Counted from the first letter of the stretch, positions 17,177-25,507 are shown. The stretch: 64,000 bases of DNA from Brevundimonas bullata (GCF_014207965.1 NZ_JACHLM010000002.1:1-64000), one strand, 5' to 3'. The notes: generated by a model not told the origin, from the letters alone. Made by a program: numbers and translations.

Positions 17177-18715
17177 TTGGCCACGCCGCAGGAAAAGCTA
17201 GCTGACGCCCTGGAGGCGCTGCACGCGCTTCAGGAGCAGGGGCGAACCGTCATTCGCACGCAGGATCTCACGCGGGTTCAGCGCGAACGTCTCACCAGGC
17301 AGGGTTTCATCCGCCCGGTCATCAACGGCTGGTACATTCCGGCTCGTCCAGACGAGACTGTTGGAGAAACCACCGCCTGGTATGCCTCCTACTGGGATTT
17401 CGTCAGCGCCTATCTGGAAGACCGCTTTGGAGACGCCTGGTCGCTTTCCCCGGAACAATCCCTGCTGCTGCATGCAGAGCAGTGGAGGGTGCCTGAGCAG
17501 CTTCTGGTCCGGTCTCCACGTGGCCGCGGTCAGGTCACGCAGTTCATTCACGGCTCAAGCGTGTACGATCTCCGCTTGCCGGGGGCTCAGGACCGTGACC
17601 AGACGGTTCTGAGAAACCTGCGGGTCTACAAGGTGGAGGCGGCGCTCATCGCCGCTGGGCCCGGCGTCTACGCAACCCATCCGACGGAGATGAGGACCGT
17701 TCTGGCTGGCCAGCGCGATTTCTCCGCCGTGCTTGAGAGGCTGTTGAACGGGGGGCATTCCGTCATCGCCGGTCGCCTCGCGGGCGCGTGCCGAAATATC
17801 GGCCGTGATGGCGAAGCCGTCGAAATTCTCGAAACCATGCGCGCCGCCGGCTATGATGTCAGGGAGACCGATCCCTTTGCCGGACGATTGCCCGGCTTTG
17901 TCTATCGCCGTGACGAGCCGCCGGCTTCCCGACGGATCAGGTTGATGTGGCAAACCTTGCGGGACGACATACCCGCGCGTTTTCCGGCGCCTGCCCACCA
18001 AGCCGTCGCCCCCAGGGACTATCTCCAGGCGGTGGAGGACCTTTACGTCACCGACGCCTATCATTCGCTCTCGATCGAGGGCTACCGGGTCGATGCGGCC
18101 CTGATCGATCGGGTGCGGCGCGGAGACTGGAATCCCGAGTCAAATGATGAAGACCGTCGGCAACGCGACGCTCTGGCGGCAAGGGGCTACCATGACGCCT
18201 TCCAGGCGGTGAAAGCCAGCGTCGCGCGGGTGCTGGAGGGCCAGAACGCCGGGCGCATCGCCGATGAGGACCATAGAGGCTGGTATCGCCAACTCTTCGG
18301 TCCGAGCGTCACGGCCGGGCTTATTCCTGCCGGCGCGCTCGCCGGTTATCGCAACGGGCCGGTCTATATTCGCGGGTCGCGCCACACGCCGCTGAACCCT
18401 GATGCGGTGAGAGACGCCATGGGGACGCTATTCGAACTGCTCGATGAAGAGGCCGAGCCCAGCGTGCGCGTAGTGCTGGGTCATTTCATCTTCGTCTATA
18501 TTCACCCCTATCTGGACGGGAACGGCCGGATGGGGCGGTTTCTGATGAACCTGATGTTCGCCTCGGGCGGCTATCCGTGGACCGTCATCCCGGTTCAACG
18601 GCGTCAGGCCTATATGGCTGCGCTGGAACAGGCGAGCGTCGATCAGAACATCGGCCCCTTCGCCGACTTTCTCGCGGGTCTGATCGGCGAGACGCCGCCC
18701 GCCGCTCCGGCGTGA
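17177..18715 (+). CDS. Fic-domain protein with N-terminal winged-helix/AbiEi-like region
   Basis: 512 residues from TTG 17177 (AAGGA ten bases upstream); TTG 17129 is an alternative. Residues about 8-60 look like the winged helix of AbiEi-type antitoxins (VIRTQDLTRVQRERLTRQGFI, then GWYIPARPD). A region to about 270 follows, with LSPEQSLLLHAEQ. The Fic domain has H443-PYLDGNGRMGR454, matching HxFx(D/E)GNGRxxR, so nucleotide transfer to a target hydroxyl is expected. S297-LSI-E301-G302 fits the class II inhibitory motif, so the enzyme is probably self-inhibited. It sits between the repeat array and the island integrase. Toxin-antitoxin or phage-defence function is inference. Confidence 0.83.
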   Translation: MATPQEKLADALEALHALQEQGRTVIRTQDLTRVQRERLTRQGFIRPVINGWYIPARPDETVGETTAWYASYWDFVSAYLEDRFGDAWSLSPEQSLLLHAEQWRVPEQLLVRSPRGRGQVTQFIHGSSVYDLRLPGAQDRDQTVLRNLRVYKVEAALIAAGPGVYATHPTEMRTVLAGQRDFSAVLERLLNGGHSVIAGRLAGACRNIGRDGEAVEILETMRAAGYDVRETDPFAGRLPGFVYRRDEPPASRRIRLMWQTLRDDIPARFPAPAHQAVAPRDYLQAVEDLYVTDAYHSLSIEGYRVDAALIDRVRRGDWNPESNDEDRRQRDALAARGYHDAFQAVKASVARVLEGQNAGRIADEDHRGWYRQLFGPSVTAGLIPAGALAGYRNGPVYIRGSRHTPLNPDAVRDAMGTLFELLDEEAEPSVRVVLGHFIFVYIHPYLDGNGRMGRFLMNLMFASGGYPWTVIPVQRRQAYMAALEQASVDQNIGPFADFLAGLIGETPPAAPA

Positions 18716-18820
18716 TGGGCTGCCGACGCCGATCATTCCTGTGTGATACCGCGGTGGAGGCGCCGGGTCAGGCTGCTCGTTGGGGGAGGGGCTTGCGCGA
18801 GCGCGTCACATCTCGAAGTC

Positions 18821-20158
18821 TCAGCCAGGAGAGCTTGGTGCATTCAGAGGCTGCTTGGCCACGATCTCACCGACTAACACGCTCCATGCTGCCAGCGCTG
18901 ATCGCTTCTCCGCCATGAAATCATAGAGGGCGTAGGTCGACAGGGTGACGGCGGCGGCTCCGCCCTTTTCGCTCGTGTGATTGAGGATTCGACCGATGAC
19001 GAAAGGTGAGATCCGCAGGCGTTCGCTCGCCATGCTGGTCGCCGCCGTGCGTCTCAGGTCATGCGGGGTCAGGGCGGGCAACGAAAGAGCGCTTCTCACA
19101 TCGCGCAGGGCGCGGCTCAATGCGGCGGGCGTCAGGGATTTCTCACGGTCCCAGCGGGCAGGGAAGATAAACTGCGTGGGTTCGTTGACGAGGCTCATGG
19201 CCTCCCGAATGAGCGCCACGGCCCCCGGCGACAGCGGCACCAGCGTAGGTCGGCCGTTCTTGGTTCTCGATCCCGGTATGGTCCAGACCGCCTGTTCGAG
19301 GTCGACCTCCGCTCGGGTCATGCATGCGACCTCGTGGCGGCGTTGCAGGGTGAGCAGCAGCAGCTTGATCGCAATGCCGACCGGACGGCTGACGTAGACG
19401 CGCTGGTTCTTGCGACGTGCGCTTTTCGCGCACGTCAGCGCAGTGGGGTCATCCAAGGCTCGCCAGATCGCGCCGATCTCCGCATCGCGCAATACGCGTT
19501 CACGAGGGGACTCGTCACCCAGGGCCGGCACTCTTGCGACAGGGTTCGCGGTTACGGCTTCGGCCTCGAGGATCGCGTAGTTGAACATCTGACGGATCTG
19601 GGCGCGGACTCGATTGGAGCTCGTGTCCTGGCCCTTTGTGATCAGCGCGCGCAGGAGCGTCTTGATCGCGGCTGGAGTGACGTCCTCAAGGCGAAGCGAC
19701 CCCAGGGCCGGCTCTATGTGCTTGGTCCAAAGCCATTTCTCGCCAGCGATCGTGGACGCCCGCTTGCGCTTTCCGCGCGGCTTCCATTCGCCGCGCTCGG
19801 TGGCCTCGAAATAGGCGAGGCTGAGGTCCCGAAATGTCTTGATGGTTTGGGAGCGGCGCTCGACCTTCTTGCGGCGCTTCTCTCCTGCGGGATCCACCCC
19901 ATCCAAGGCCTGAAGGCGAGCTTGAGCGCAGCGTTTTCGGGCATCGGCGAGCGAAAGGTCGGGGTAGAGGCCCAGACTGAAGCGGCGCTCGTCGCCGTCT
20001 TCCGTCCGGTAGCGGATCGCCCAGGTTTTTCTCCCCGTCTCGCTGACTCTCAGCATGAGACCCGCGCCAATCGGGTTTTCATCATAGATCTCAATGCGTG
20101 CCCTGGCCGGCGCGACGACCGAAGCGACGAACTTGTCTGTCAATCTGACTTTGGGCAT
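18821..20158 (-). CDS. Tyrosine recombinase/integrase, P4 type
   Basis: 445 residues starting at ATG 20158 (MPKVRLTDKF). An N-terminal DUF4102-type arm-binding domain (GLMLRVSETGRKTWAIRYR, LGLYPDLSLADAR) is followed by a core-binding SAM-like domain and the catalytic domain: Arg in LTLQRRHEVACMTRAE, H366-x-x-R369 in TPHDLRRTA, His394 in LNHTSE and a nucleophile Tyr near 409 (LSTYALY). All active-site residues are present, so it may be functional. Such integrases recombine at tRNA 3' ends; the tRNA-Lys fragment lies about 175 bases upstream of its start. Confidence 0.92.
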   Translation of the reverse strand: MPKVRLTDKFVASVVAPARARIEIYDENPIGAGLMLRVSETGRKTWAIRYRTEDGDERRFSLGLYPDLSLADARKRCAQARLQALDGVDPAGEKRRKKVERRSQTIKTFRDLSLAYFEATERGEWKPRGKRKRASTIAGEKWLWTKHIEPALGSLRLEDVTPAAIKTLLRALITKGQDTSSNRVRAQIRQMFNYAILEAEAVTANPVARVPALGDESPRERVLRDAEIGAIWRALDDPTALTCAKSARRKNQRVYVSRPVGIAIKLLLLTLQRRHEVACMTRAEVDLEQAVWTIPGSRTKNGRPTLVPLSPGAVALIREAMSLVNEPTQFIFPARWDREKSLTPAALSRALRDVRSALSLPALTPHDLRRTAATSMASERLRISPFVIGRILNHTSEKGGAAAVTLSTYALYDFMAEKRSALAAWSVLVGEIVAKQPLNAPSSPG

Positions 20159-20333
20159 CCGACGAGTATGCCAGATTTGTCTGTGTCCCAAAGCGATTTG
20201 GGACACATATGGGACACAGAAAGCAGAAGCAGCCTGAACACCCCTGACGATATTTGAATTTGAAAATCTAATAAAAACAGTGAGTAATGGATTCTCGTGA
20301 AATGGCCTGAAACCCAATGAAATCAATATTTCG

Positions 20334-20383
20334 TCTGACTTTTAATCAGAGGGTCCTCGGTTCGAGCCCGAGGGGGCGTACCA
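20334..20383 (+). mobile_element. Attachment site: 3' fragment of tRNA-Lys(UUU)
   Basis: Complete anticodon arm (TCTGA, loop CTTTTAA, TCAGA; anticodon TTT), variable loop, T-arm (CTCGG-TTCGAGC-CCGAG), the 3' acceptor strand GGGGCGT, discriminator A and encoded CCA at 20381-20383. The D-arm and 5' acceptor strand are absent: the 30 bases upstream are AT-rich and cannot pair. This is the typical duplicated att core left at the distal end of an element that integrated into the 3' half of a tRNA gene. It cannot make a tRNA by itself. Confidence 0.88.
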
Positions 20384-20569
20384 TCTTCCCCTTATAATTT
20401 ATCCCGGTTTCCAGGCGTCTTCAGTCCGATTCGGACGGGTCGTCCTGAGGCTTGGTTGCGGCGGCGCGTCGACTTTGCGGCGTTTTCGACCTGCGAACTC
20501 CGGCAAGGGGGCATTCGCACGCCGCAGCGGCAGATCACCGGGCGCCTCGCCCTGGTGGCGCGCTTCTGG

Positions 20570-21259
20570 TCAGACGGCGACGTCGAAGAGGCGGCCCACC
20601 CCGGCGGTGATGGCCATGGCCAGGGCGCCCCAGAAGACGACCCGCACGACAGATCGGCCCATGGGCGCGCCGCCTGCCCTGGCGCCCAGGGCGCCCAGTG
20701 CGGCCAGACCGGCCAGAGCCGAACCGGCGACCCAGACGACCAGTCCCGACATGGGAGCGACGGCCGCCACGACCAGCGGCAGGGCGGCGCCGGCCGAGAA
20801 GGTGACGGCGGAGGTGAGCGCCGCCTGGATCGGACGCGCAGTGGTGATCTCGGAGATGCCCAGCTCATCCCTGGCATGGGCGCCCAGGGCGTCGTGGCTC
20901 ATCATCTGTTGAGCCACTTCGGCGGCCAGGTCGGGCGCCACGCCGCGCCCGACATAGATGCCGGCCAGTTCGCGCAACTCGGCCTCGTGGTCGCCCGCCA
21001 GTTCGGAAGTTTCACGCGCGAGGTCAGCCTTCTCGGTGTCCGACTGGGAACTGACCGAGACATATTCGCCCGCCGCCATCGACATGGCGCCGGCCGCCAG
21101 TCCGGCGACGCCCGCGATCAGGACGCTGCTGTGGCCGGTTGAGGCCGCCGCGACGCCGACGACCAGGCTGGCGGTCGAGACCAGACCGTCGTTGGCGCCG
21201 AGCACGGCGGCGCGCAGCCAGCCGATGCGATCAACACGGTGAGCTTCTCGGTGGACCAT
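20570..21259 (-). CDS. VIT1/CCC1-family membrane transporter
   Basis: 229 residues from ATG 21259 with GAGG upstream. The family signature GANDGLVSTASLVVGVAAA is near the N-terminus, followed by GVAGLAAGAMSMAAGEYVSVSSQSDTE, a charged cytoplasmic segment (about 80-150) and three C-terminal membrane helices, five segments in all. VIT1/CCC1 proteins move Fe(II) or Mn(II) out of the cytosol; in bacteria the exact metal is often unknown. Beyond the island's right edge, first clear gene of the core region. Confidence 0.87.
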   Translation of the reverse strand: MVHREAHRVDRIGWLRAAVLGANDGLVSTASLVVGVAAASTGHSSVLIAGVAGLAAGAMSMAAGEYVSVSSQSDTEKADLARETSELAGDHEAELRELAGIYVGRGVAPDLAAEVAQQMMSHDALGAHARDELGISEITTARPIQAALTSAVTFSAGAALPLVVAAVAPMSGLVVWVAGSALAGLAALGALGARAGGAPMGRSVVRVVFWGALAMAITAGVGRLFDVAV

Positions 21260-21334
21260 CGCCCTCTTCTCCTGACCCATGGGCGAGAAGACGCTCGATA
21301 TGTCGAAGAGACAAGGGGCGACGCCTGGACAGCG

Positions 21335-21505
21335 TCAGGTCCGGGGTGGGCGGACGGCCTGATCCAGCCGGGCGGCCTCTTCGCGATAGCGCTCTGCGAT
21401 CCTTTGAAATCGATCGCGGTCAGCGGGAAAGGGCGTAAGGCGGGCCATGTTCAGAGCGTTCTGCTGGAGCGCTCTCAAGGCGGCCAGGTGATCGTGGGAG
21501 CGCAT
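21335..21505 (-). CDS. Small hypothetical protein
   Basis: 56 residues, start ATG 21505 (MRSHDHLAALRALQQN). All-helical, rich in Ala, Arg and Glu, with ADRDRFQRIAERYREEAARLDQ. Small proteins of this kind, with a repeated D-R-x-R helix, are common in alphaproteobacteria near stress genes. No function can be assigned. It lies 76 bases upstream of the VIT gene on the same strand. Confidence 0.45.
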   Translation of the reverse strand: MRSHDHLAALRALQQNALNMARLTPFPADRDRFQRIAERYREEAARLDQAVRPPRT

Positions 21506-21740
21506 CAATGCCAATCTGCTAGGGAACGTCGCGTTTGAGGGGCGGGAAGAAAACGACCTTCGACGTCTCCTGGCCCTTGAAGCGGCGCTGACTGCGGTTG
21601 GTTCCGTTCGGTCACGCTTGGGCCAGGACAACTCCACGGCTGGAGACCGGTCTAGCGATCCCTTCAAGGCTGCTGCGCGGTCCCGTCGCGCGAATATTTC
21701 TTTTCAACTGCGTCGAACAACCATTGATCCTGGAGGTTGC

Positions 21741-21917
21741 GTGTGGATGTGCAAGGCCTGCGACGAACACCAGGGAGAGGTCGTCCGCTTCCGCAGGCTG
21801 AGAGGGCTTGTGGCGGATGATCGCGCCAGGGCCGCGCTCTTCGCCCTCATCGCTGAACATGAAGCTGCGATCCTGCAGCTTCACCCTCAGGCGTCCGAGG
21901 CGATCCCTGATCGTTGA
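21741..21917 (+). CDS. Possible small hypothetical protein
   Basis: 58 residues from GTG 21741, with a strong GGAGG at 21732-21736 four bases upstream (ATG 21747 also fits). The N-terminus has a CKAC pair followed by a helical, charged stretch (DDRARAALFALIAEHEAAILQLH). Composition looks protein-like, but no family is recognised. Supported mainly by the ribosome-binding site. Confidence 0.4.
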   Translation: MWMCKACDEHQGEVVRFRRLRGLVADDRARAALFALIAEHEAAILQLHPQASEAIPDR

Positions 21918-22051
21918 GGGCGATCGGGACGCCCCTGCCGCCCTCGCCCGGAACAGGCAGGGTTTGAATGGAGGTCTCAGGTGATTTCCGATTGTGCGGC
22001 CGAGGGTGTAGGTTGCGCAAACGTCGTTCTTCAAGGGTGGAGGCAGGCAAG

Positions 22052-22729
22052 ATGGATAGGTCCAGGAGCAGTTCGGCGTCTGCAGGACCGCTGTCGCGTC
22101 GGCATATGCTCATCGCCGCAGGGGCGGGGGCAGCTGCATTCGCTGCGGGTCGAGCCTATGGTCGGCCGCAGGCGACAGGTCAGCCGGTGCTTTTCACCAA
22201 TCTTCGTCTCTTCGACGGCGTTACGGCTCGGTTGCACGGCGGTCGCAGCGTGCTGGTCGAAGGCGGCAGGATCACTGCGGTGCTGAGCGGCGCCGACCGT
22301 CCGATCGAAGGCGTCCAGATCATCGACTGCGGCGGCCGGACCTTGATGCCCGGGCTGATCGACGCCCACTGGCATTCGATGCTGTGCGCCATGTCGATGA
22401 TGGAGCTGATGACCGCCGATCTGGGTCTGATCACCCTGGCGGCGACGAAGAACCAGGGCGCCATCCTGGCCCAGATGACGCGCTGGTATTCCAGCGGCGA
22501 GGTCCTGCTCATGGCGACGGGCCGGAACGCCGAGCTCCTGGCCCTTTCGGGCGAACGCAATCCCTATCCGGGCAAGCTCGGGGTCATCGAAGCCGGGGCC
22601 TACGCCGATCTCCTGATCGTCGATGGCGATCCCCTGACCAACATCGCCCTGGTGGCGGACCCGGAAGCCAATCTGCGGCTGATCATGAAGGGCGGGCGCA
22701 TCTACAAGAACGCGCTTCAGTCGGGCTGA
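22052..22729 (+). CDS. Amidohydrolase-family protein with catalytic core deleted
   Basis: 225 residues from ATG 22052 (GGAGG eight bases upstream). A twin-arginine signal (SRRHMLIAAGAGAAAFAAG) leads into the amidohydrolase N-terminus with the first metal motif H106-W-H108 in GLIDAHWHS. By about residue 135 the sequence jumps to the C-terminal part: MTRWYSSGEVLLMATGRNA, GKLGVIEAGAYADLLIVDGDPL, IMKGGRIYKN. Family members are about 430-480 residues, so roughly 230 central residues, with the remaining metal ligands, are gone in frame. Probably inactive, though reading frame, start and export signal are intact. A periplasmic location is predicted. Confidence 0.72.
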   Translation: MDRSRSSSASAGPLSRRHMLIAAGAGAAAFAAGRAYGRPQATGQPVLFTNLRLFDGVTARLHGGRSVLVEGGRITAVLSGADRPIEGVQIIDCGGRTLMPGLIDAHWHSMLCAMSMMELMTADLGLITLAATKNQGAILAQMTRWYSSGEVLLMATGRNAELLALSGERNPYPGKLGVIEAGAYADLLIVDGDPLTNIALVADPEANLRLIMKGGRIYKNALQSG

Positions 22730-22787
22730 GGACAGCGGCGGGCCGCATCAGCCTTCACCATCGCGGCGCGTCGTGGTCTAAGGCCGG

Positions 22788-23342
22788 ATGCGCCAAATTG
22801 CCCTCCTCGTTTCCGCCGCCGCCCTTTCGCTTGTCCTGGCTGGATGCAACGCCGGAGCCTCGGCGCGGGGCGGGGTTGAACAGGTGGGCGCGGGGCTGGG
22901 TGACGCCGTCACGGCGCCGCTGGATGACCTGAACCTGCGTCGTCAGGAGATACCGACCGTCCTGCTGCAGGCGGAGTCCAACCCCTACGACCTGCGCAAC
23001 CTGAACCACTGCCGCACCATCGCCGCGGAGATCGCGCGGCTGGACGAGGCCCTGGGGCCGGATACGGACGCGCCGCCGTCGCAGGACGGCTCCTATCTGA
23101 GCGAGCGGGCGGCGGATGCCGCAGCCTCGGCCACCTTGGGCGCGGTGCGGGACGCGGTGACGGACTTCATCCCGGCGCGCAGCTGGGTGCGACGCCTGAC
23201 CGGCGCGGACGCCCACAGCAAGCATGTGCAGTCGGCGATTCAGGCGGGGCTGCGACGCCGCGCCTTCCTGAAGGGGGTGGGGATGCAGCGCAACTGCGCC
23301 CCGCCGGCGGCTCCGGCGGGGTTCGTGCCGCGTCGAGGCTGA
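22788..23342 (+). CDS. Hypothetical lipoprotein
   Basis: 184 residues with signal peptide and lipobox (LSLVLAGC, Cys about 20). After a Gly/Ala-rich linker the body has LRRQEIPTVLLQAESNPYDLRNLNHCRTIAAEIARLDEALGPD and ends with a basic segment (RRAFLKGVGMQRNCAPP). The GADAHSKHVQSAIQAGLRRRAFL pattern is seen in uncharacterised alphaproteobacterial envelope proteins. Likely anchored to the outer-membrane inner face. Convergent with tgt, separated by 3 bases. Confidence 0.7.
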   Translation: MRQIALLVSAAALSLVLAGCNAGASARGGVEQVGAGLGDAVTAPLDDLNLRRQEIPTVLLQAESNPYDLRNLNHCRTIAAEIARLDEALGPDTDAPPSQDGSYLSERAADAAASATLGAVRDAVTDFIPARSWVRRLTGADAHSKHVQSAIQAGLRRRAFLKGVGMQRNCAPPAAPAGFVPRRG

Positions 23343-23345
23343 CGC

Positions 23346-24461
23346 CTAGGCCTTGATGTGCCGGGCGCGGAAGTCGCGCCGGAACTGCTCGAAACGGCCC
23401 TCGCTGATGGCTTCGCGCATCGCCGCCGTCAGGGCCTGGAAGAAGGCGATGTTGTGCCAGCTCAGCAGCACCTTGCCGAGAATCTCGTCGGCGCGGATCA
23501 GGTGGTGCAGATAGGCCTTTGAGTAGTCGTTGGACGCCGGGCAGATCACGCCCATGTCTAATGGGTCTTGGTCCTCGGCGAAGCGGGCGTTCTTCAGGTT
23601 GATCGGCCCGTCCCAGGTCCAGGCCTGACCGTGGCGGCCGGCGCGGGTAGGCAGGACGCAGTCGAACATATCGACGCCGCGATAGACCGCCTCGACCAGA
23701 TCGATCGGCTTGCCGACGCCCATCAGATAGCGGGGGCGGTCCTTGGGCAGGAACTCGGGGGCGAAATCCAGCACCTCGCACATGGCTTCGTGGCCTTCGC
23801 CGACGGCCAGGCCGCCAAGCGCATAGCCGTCGAAGCCGATCTCTTGCAGGCGTTCCGAGGATTCGCGGCGCAGGTTTTCATAGGTCGAGCCCTGCTGGAT
23901 GCCGAACAGGGCCTGCGTGTCGCGCGTGCCGAAGGCGTTCTTCGACCGCAGCGCCCAGCGAGCGGACAGCTCCATGCCCTGACGGGCGCGCTTTTCCTCG
24001 GCGGGCCAGGCGACGCATTCGTCCAGCTGCATGACGATGTCGGATCCCAGACGGTCGGCCTGAATCTGGATCGAGCGTTCCGGGGTCAGGACGTGCTTGG
24101 ACCCGTCGATATGGCTGGAGAAGGTCACGGCCTCCTCGGTCAGCTTGGAGATGCCCGACAGGGACATGACCTGGAAGCCGCCGGAGTCCGTCAGGATCGG
24201 CTTGTCCCAGCGCATGAAGTTGTGAAGGCCGCCGAGGCGCTCCATCCGCTCCGGGCCGGGGCGCAGCATCAGGTGATAGGTGTTGCCCAGCAGGATGTCC
24301 GCGCCGGTCTGCTTGACCTGATCCACCGTCATCGCCTTGACCGTGGCGGCGGTGCCGACGGGCATGAAGGCGGGGGTGCGGATGTCGCCGCGCGTGGTCT
24401 TCAGCACCCCGGTGCGGGCGCGGCCTTCGGTGGCGTTGATCTGGAAGGGAAAGGGCAACAT
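23346..24461 (-). CDS. tgt: tRNA-guanine transglycosylase with altered zinc site
   Basis: 371 residues from ATG 24461. It exchanges guanine-34 for preQ1 in tRNAs with GUN anticodons. [25 protein letters not shown], the catalytic Asp in [23 protein letters not shown] and the second Asp in [16 protein letters not shown] are all intact. The zinc site is not: where Zymomonas Tgt has C318-x-C320-x-x-C323 and H349, this protein has V305-I-C307-P-A-S310 with H336 retained at matching spacing. Zinc would have to bind differently or not at all. It belongs to the queuosine set with queA, queC and queE. Confidence 0.93.
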   Translation of the reverse strand: MLPFPFQINATEGRARTGVLKTTRGDIRTPAFMPVGTAATVKAMTVDQVKQTGADILLGNTYHLMLRPGPERMERLGGLHNFMRWDKPILTDSGGFQVMSLSGISKLTEEAVTFSSHIDGSKHVLTPERSIQIQADRLGSDIVMQLDECVAWPAEEKRARQGMELSARWALRSKNAFGTRDTQALFGIQQGSTYENLRRESSERLQEIGFDGYALGGLAVGEGHEAMCEVLDFAPEFLPKDRPRYLMGVGKPIDLVEAVYRGVDMFDCVLPTRAGRHGQAWTWDGPINLKNARFAEDQDPLDMGVICPASNDYSKAYLHHLIRADEILGKVLLSWHNIAFFQALTAAMREAISEGRFEQFRRDFRARHIKA

Positions 24462-24544
24462 TGAACTCCGCTCATCCCGGCGCGCCGGAATTTCTGAGTG
24501 CTCAACCACGGAACGGCGCGTCTGTCATCAGGCTTGGATGCGAT

Positions 24545-24713
24545 CCTCCCCTGCGAAGCGGGGGAGGGGGACCATGCGGAGCATGGTGGAGGGGGCGGAA
24601 CCAGCGTTGCGGCTAAAAATTCTGGCTTTGCTCATGTGTCGCGGGGTCGAAGGTGTGCGTGCAGCCGCCCCCTCCACCGCTACGCGGTCCCCCTCCCCCG
24701 TGAACGGGGGAGG
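24545..24713. repeat. REP-like inverted-repeat element 1
   Basis: Two arms (24545-24598 and 24665-24713) are each locally palindromic (CCTCCCC...GGGGGAGG) and also complementary to each other over about 35 bases (GGGGGAGGGGGACC...GGTGGAGGGGGCGG), with 66 bases between. It lies between tgt and the next minus-strand gene. Related in layout, though not sequence, to the other palindromic elements listed. Confidence 0.75.
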
Positions 24714-24726
24714 ATGAAGTGCGGCC

Positions 24727-25203
24727 TCAGCCCCGCAGACTTTCCAGCATTTCGGCGCGCAGCAGGTCCTTGGGGCGGCCGAACAGGCGGCAGGTTTCGA
24801 TCTGCTCGTTGATCGAGGGAGTGAAGACGGTGAAGTCCTCCAGCGCGATCGGCACGCGGGTCGAGAAGGTCACCGGAACCCAGTCGCCGCCCGCGCGCAC
24901 GTCCATGTTGGCCATGACGTCCAGCGGCACCGGCGTCGTCAGGATCTGGCCGAAGACTTGTGAACGGAACAGGCCCTCGCCAGGGTCCGGAGTGACTTCG
25001 CCATGCAGGGCCTCGATCAGGCGACGCGCGTCGCGCGGGCTGCACAGTACGTCGATGTCGGGCGCGCGCCAGTCGCGCAGACCCCACAGCACCATGGCCG
25101 CGCCGCCGAATATCCACCACGGGTCCTGCATCTCGCTCGCCGCCGAGGCGAGGATGTCGAGCGAGGCGGCGAAATCGTCAGGCAGATCGTCCATGGGGCT
25201 CAT
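24727..25203 (-). CDS. Nucleotidyltransferase-like protein
   Basis: 158 residues. WWIFGGAAMVLWGLRDWRAPDIDVL shows the G-G-x-A and D-x-D arrangement of minimal nucleotidyltransferases (two metal-binding Asp), followed by a conserved FTPSINEQIETCRLFGRPKDLLRAEML tail. It may modify a protein, RNA or small molecule, or be an antitoxin-type MNT relative; no HEPN partner is adjacent. The start ATG 25203 directly abuts the stop of the upstream gene; ATG 25194 is possible. Confidence 0.55.
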   Translation of the reverse strand: MSPMDDLPDDFAASLDILASAASEMQDPWWIFGGAAMVLWGLRDWRAPDIDVLCSPRDARRLIEALHGEVTPDPGEGLFRSQVFGQILTTPVPLDVMANMDVRAGGDWVPVTFSTRVPIALEDFTVFTPSINEQIETCRLFGRPKDLLRAEMLESLRG

Positions 25204-25488
25204 TTAGACCGTTTTGGCGGCGGGCAGGAAGCGGCGCACGCTCATGACGGCCAGGGCGCCGAGCGCTGACATGGCGGCGTTCACGCACAGACCGACCACC
25301 AGCAGGAAGATAAGGACGCCGATCGCGCCCATGGCCGAAGTCGCGGCGGCGCCGTTCATGTAGAACAGGCCGGGCGCCAGAAACGCCAGCACCACGCCCA
25401 GAATCGAAAAGGTGATCTGGAAGGCGGCGGCGACGCCGAAGGCGACGGTGAACAGGCCGCCGAACGAGGCGGTCTTCAGATAGTGCAT
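25204..25488 (-). CDS. Small integral membrane protein
   Basis: 94 residues from ATG 25488, with two long hydrophobic segments (GLFTVAFGVAAAFQITFSIL and GAIGVLIFLLVVGLCVNAAM) and a basic C-terminus (MSVRRFLPAAK). No domain recognised. It lies 19 bases after queA and directly before the nucleotidyltransferase-like gene, so the three may be co-transcribed. Confidence 0.6.
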   Translation of the reverse strand: MHYLKTASFGGLFTVAFGVAAAFQITFSILGVVLAFLAPGLFYMNGAAATSAMGAIGVLIFLLVVGLCVNAAMSALGALAVMSVRRFLPAAKTV

Positions 25489-25507
25489 GATCTTCCCCCT
25501 TATCGAC

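Larger units (their letters stand above)
1..20383. mobile_element. Right part of a putative genomic island in tRNA-Lys
   Basis: Inferred unit, not a proven element. Its right end is the tRNA-Lys 3' fragment at 20334-20383, with a P4-type integrase immediately inside. It carries catabolic and transport genes, a Fic gene, two truncated pseudogenes and none of the REP-like elements that recur to the right. No intact tRNA-Lys and no second copy of the fragment were found in the window, so the left end must lie beyond position 1 or have been lost. A smaller element (Fic plus integrase, about 16.9-20.4 kb) is possible, but no left attachment site is visible there. Confidence 0.45.

Noticed and set aside
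20300-20383. Complete tRNA-Lys gene
   Set aside because: The 5' acceptor strand and D-arm cannot be formed from the upstream bases; only the 3' part is present.
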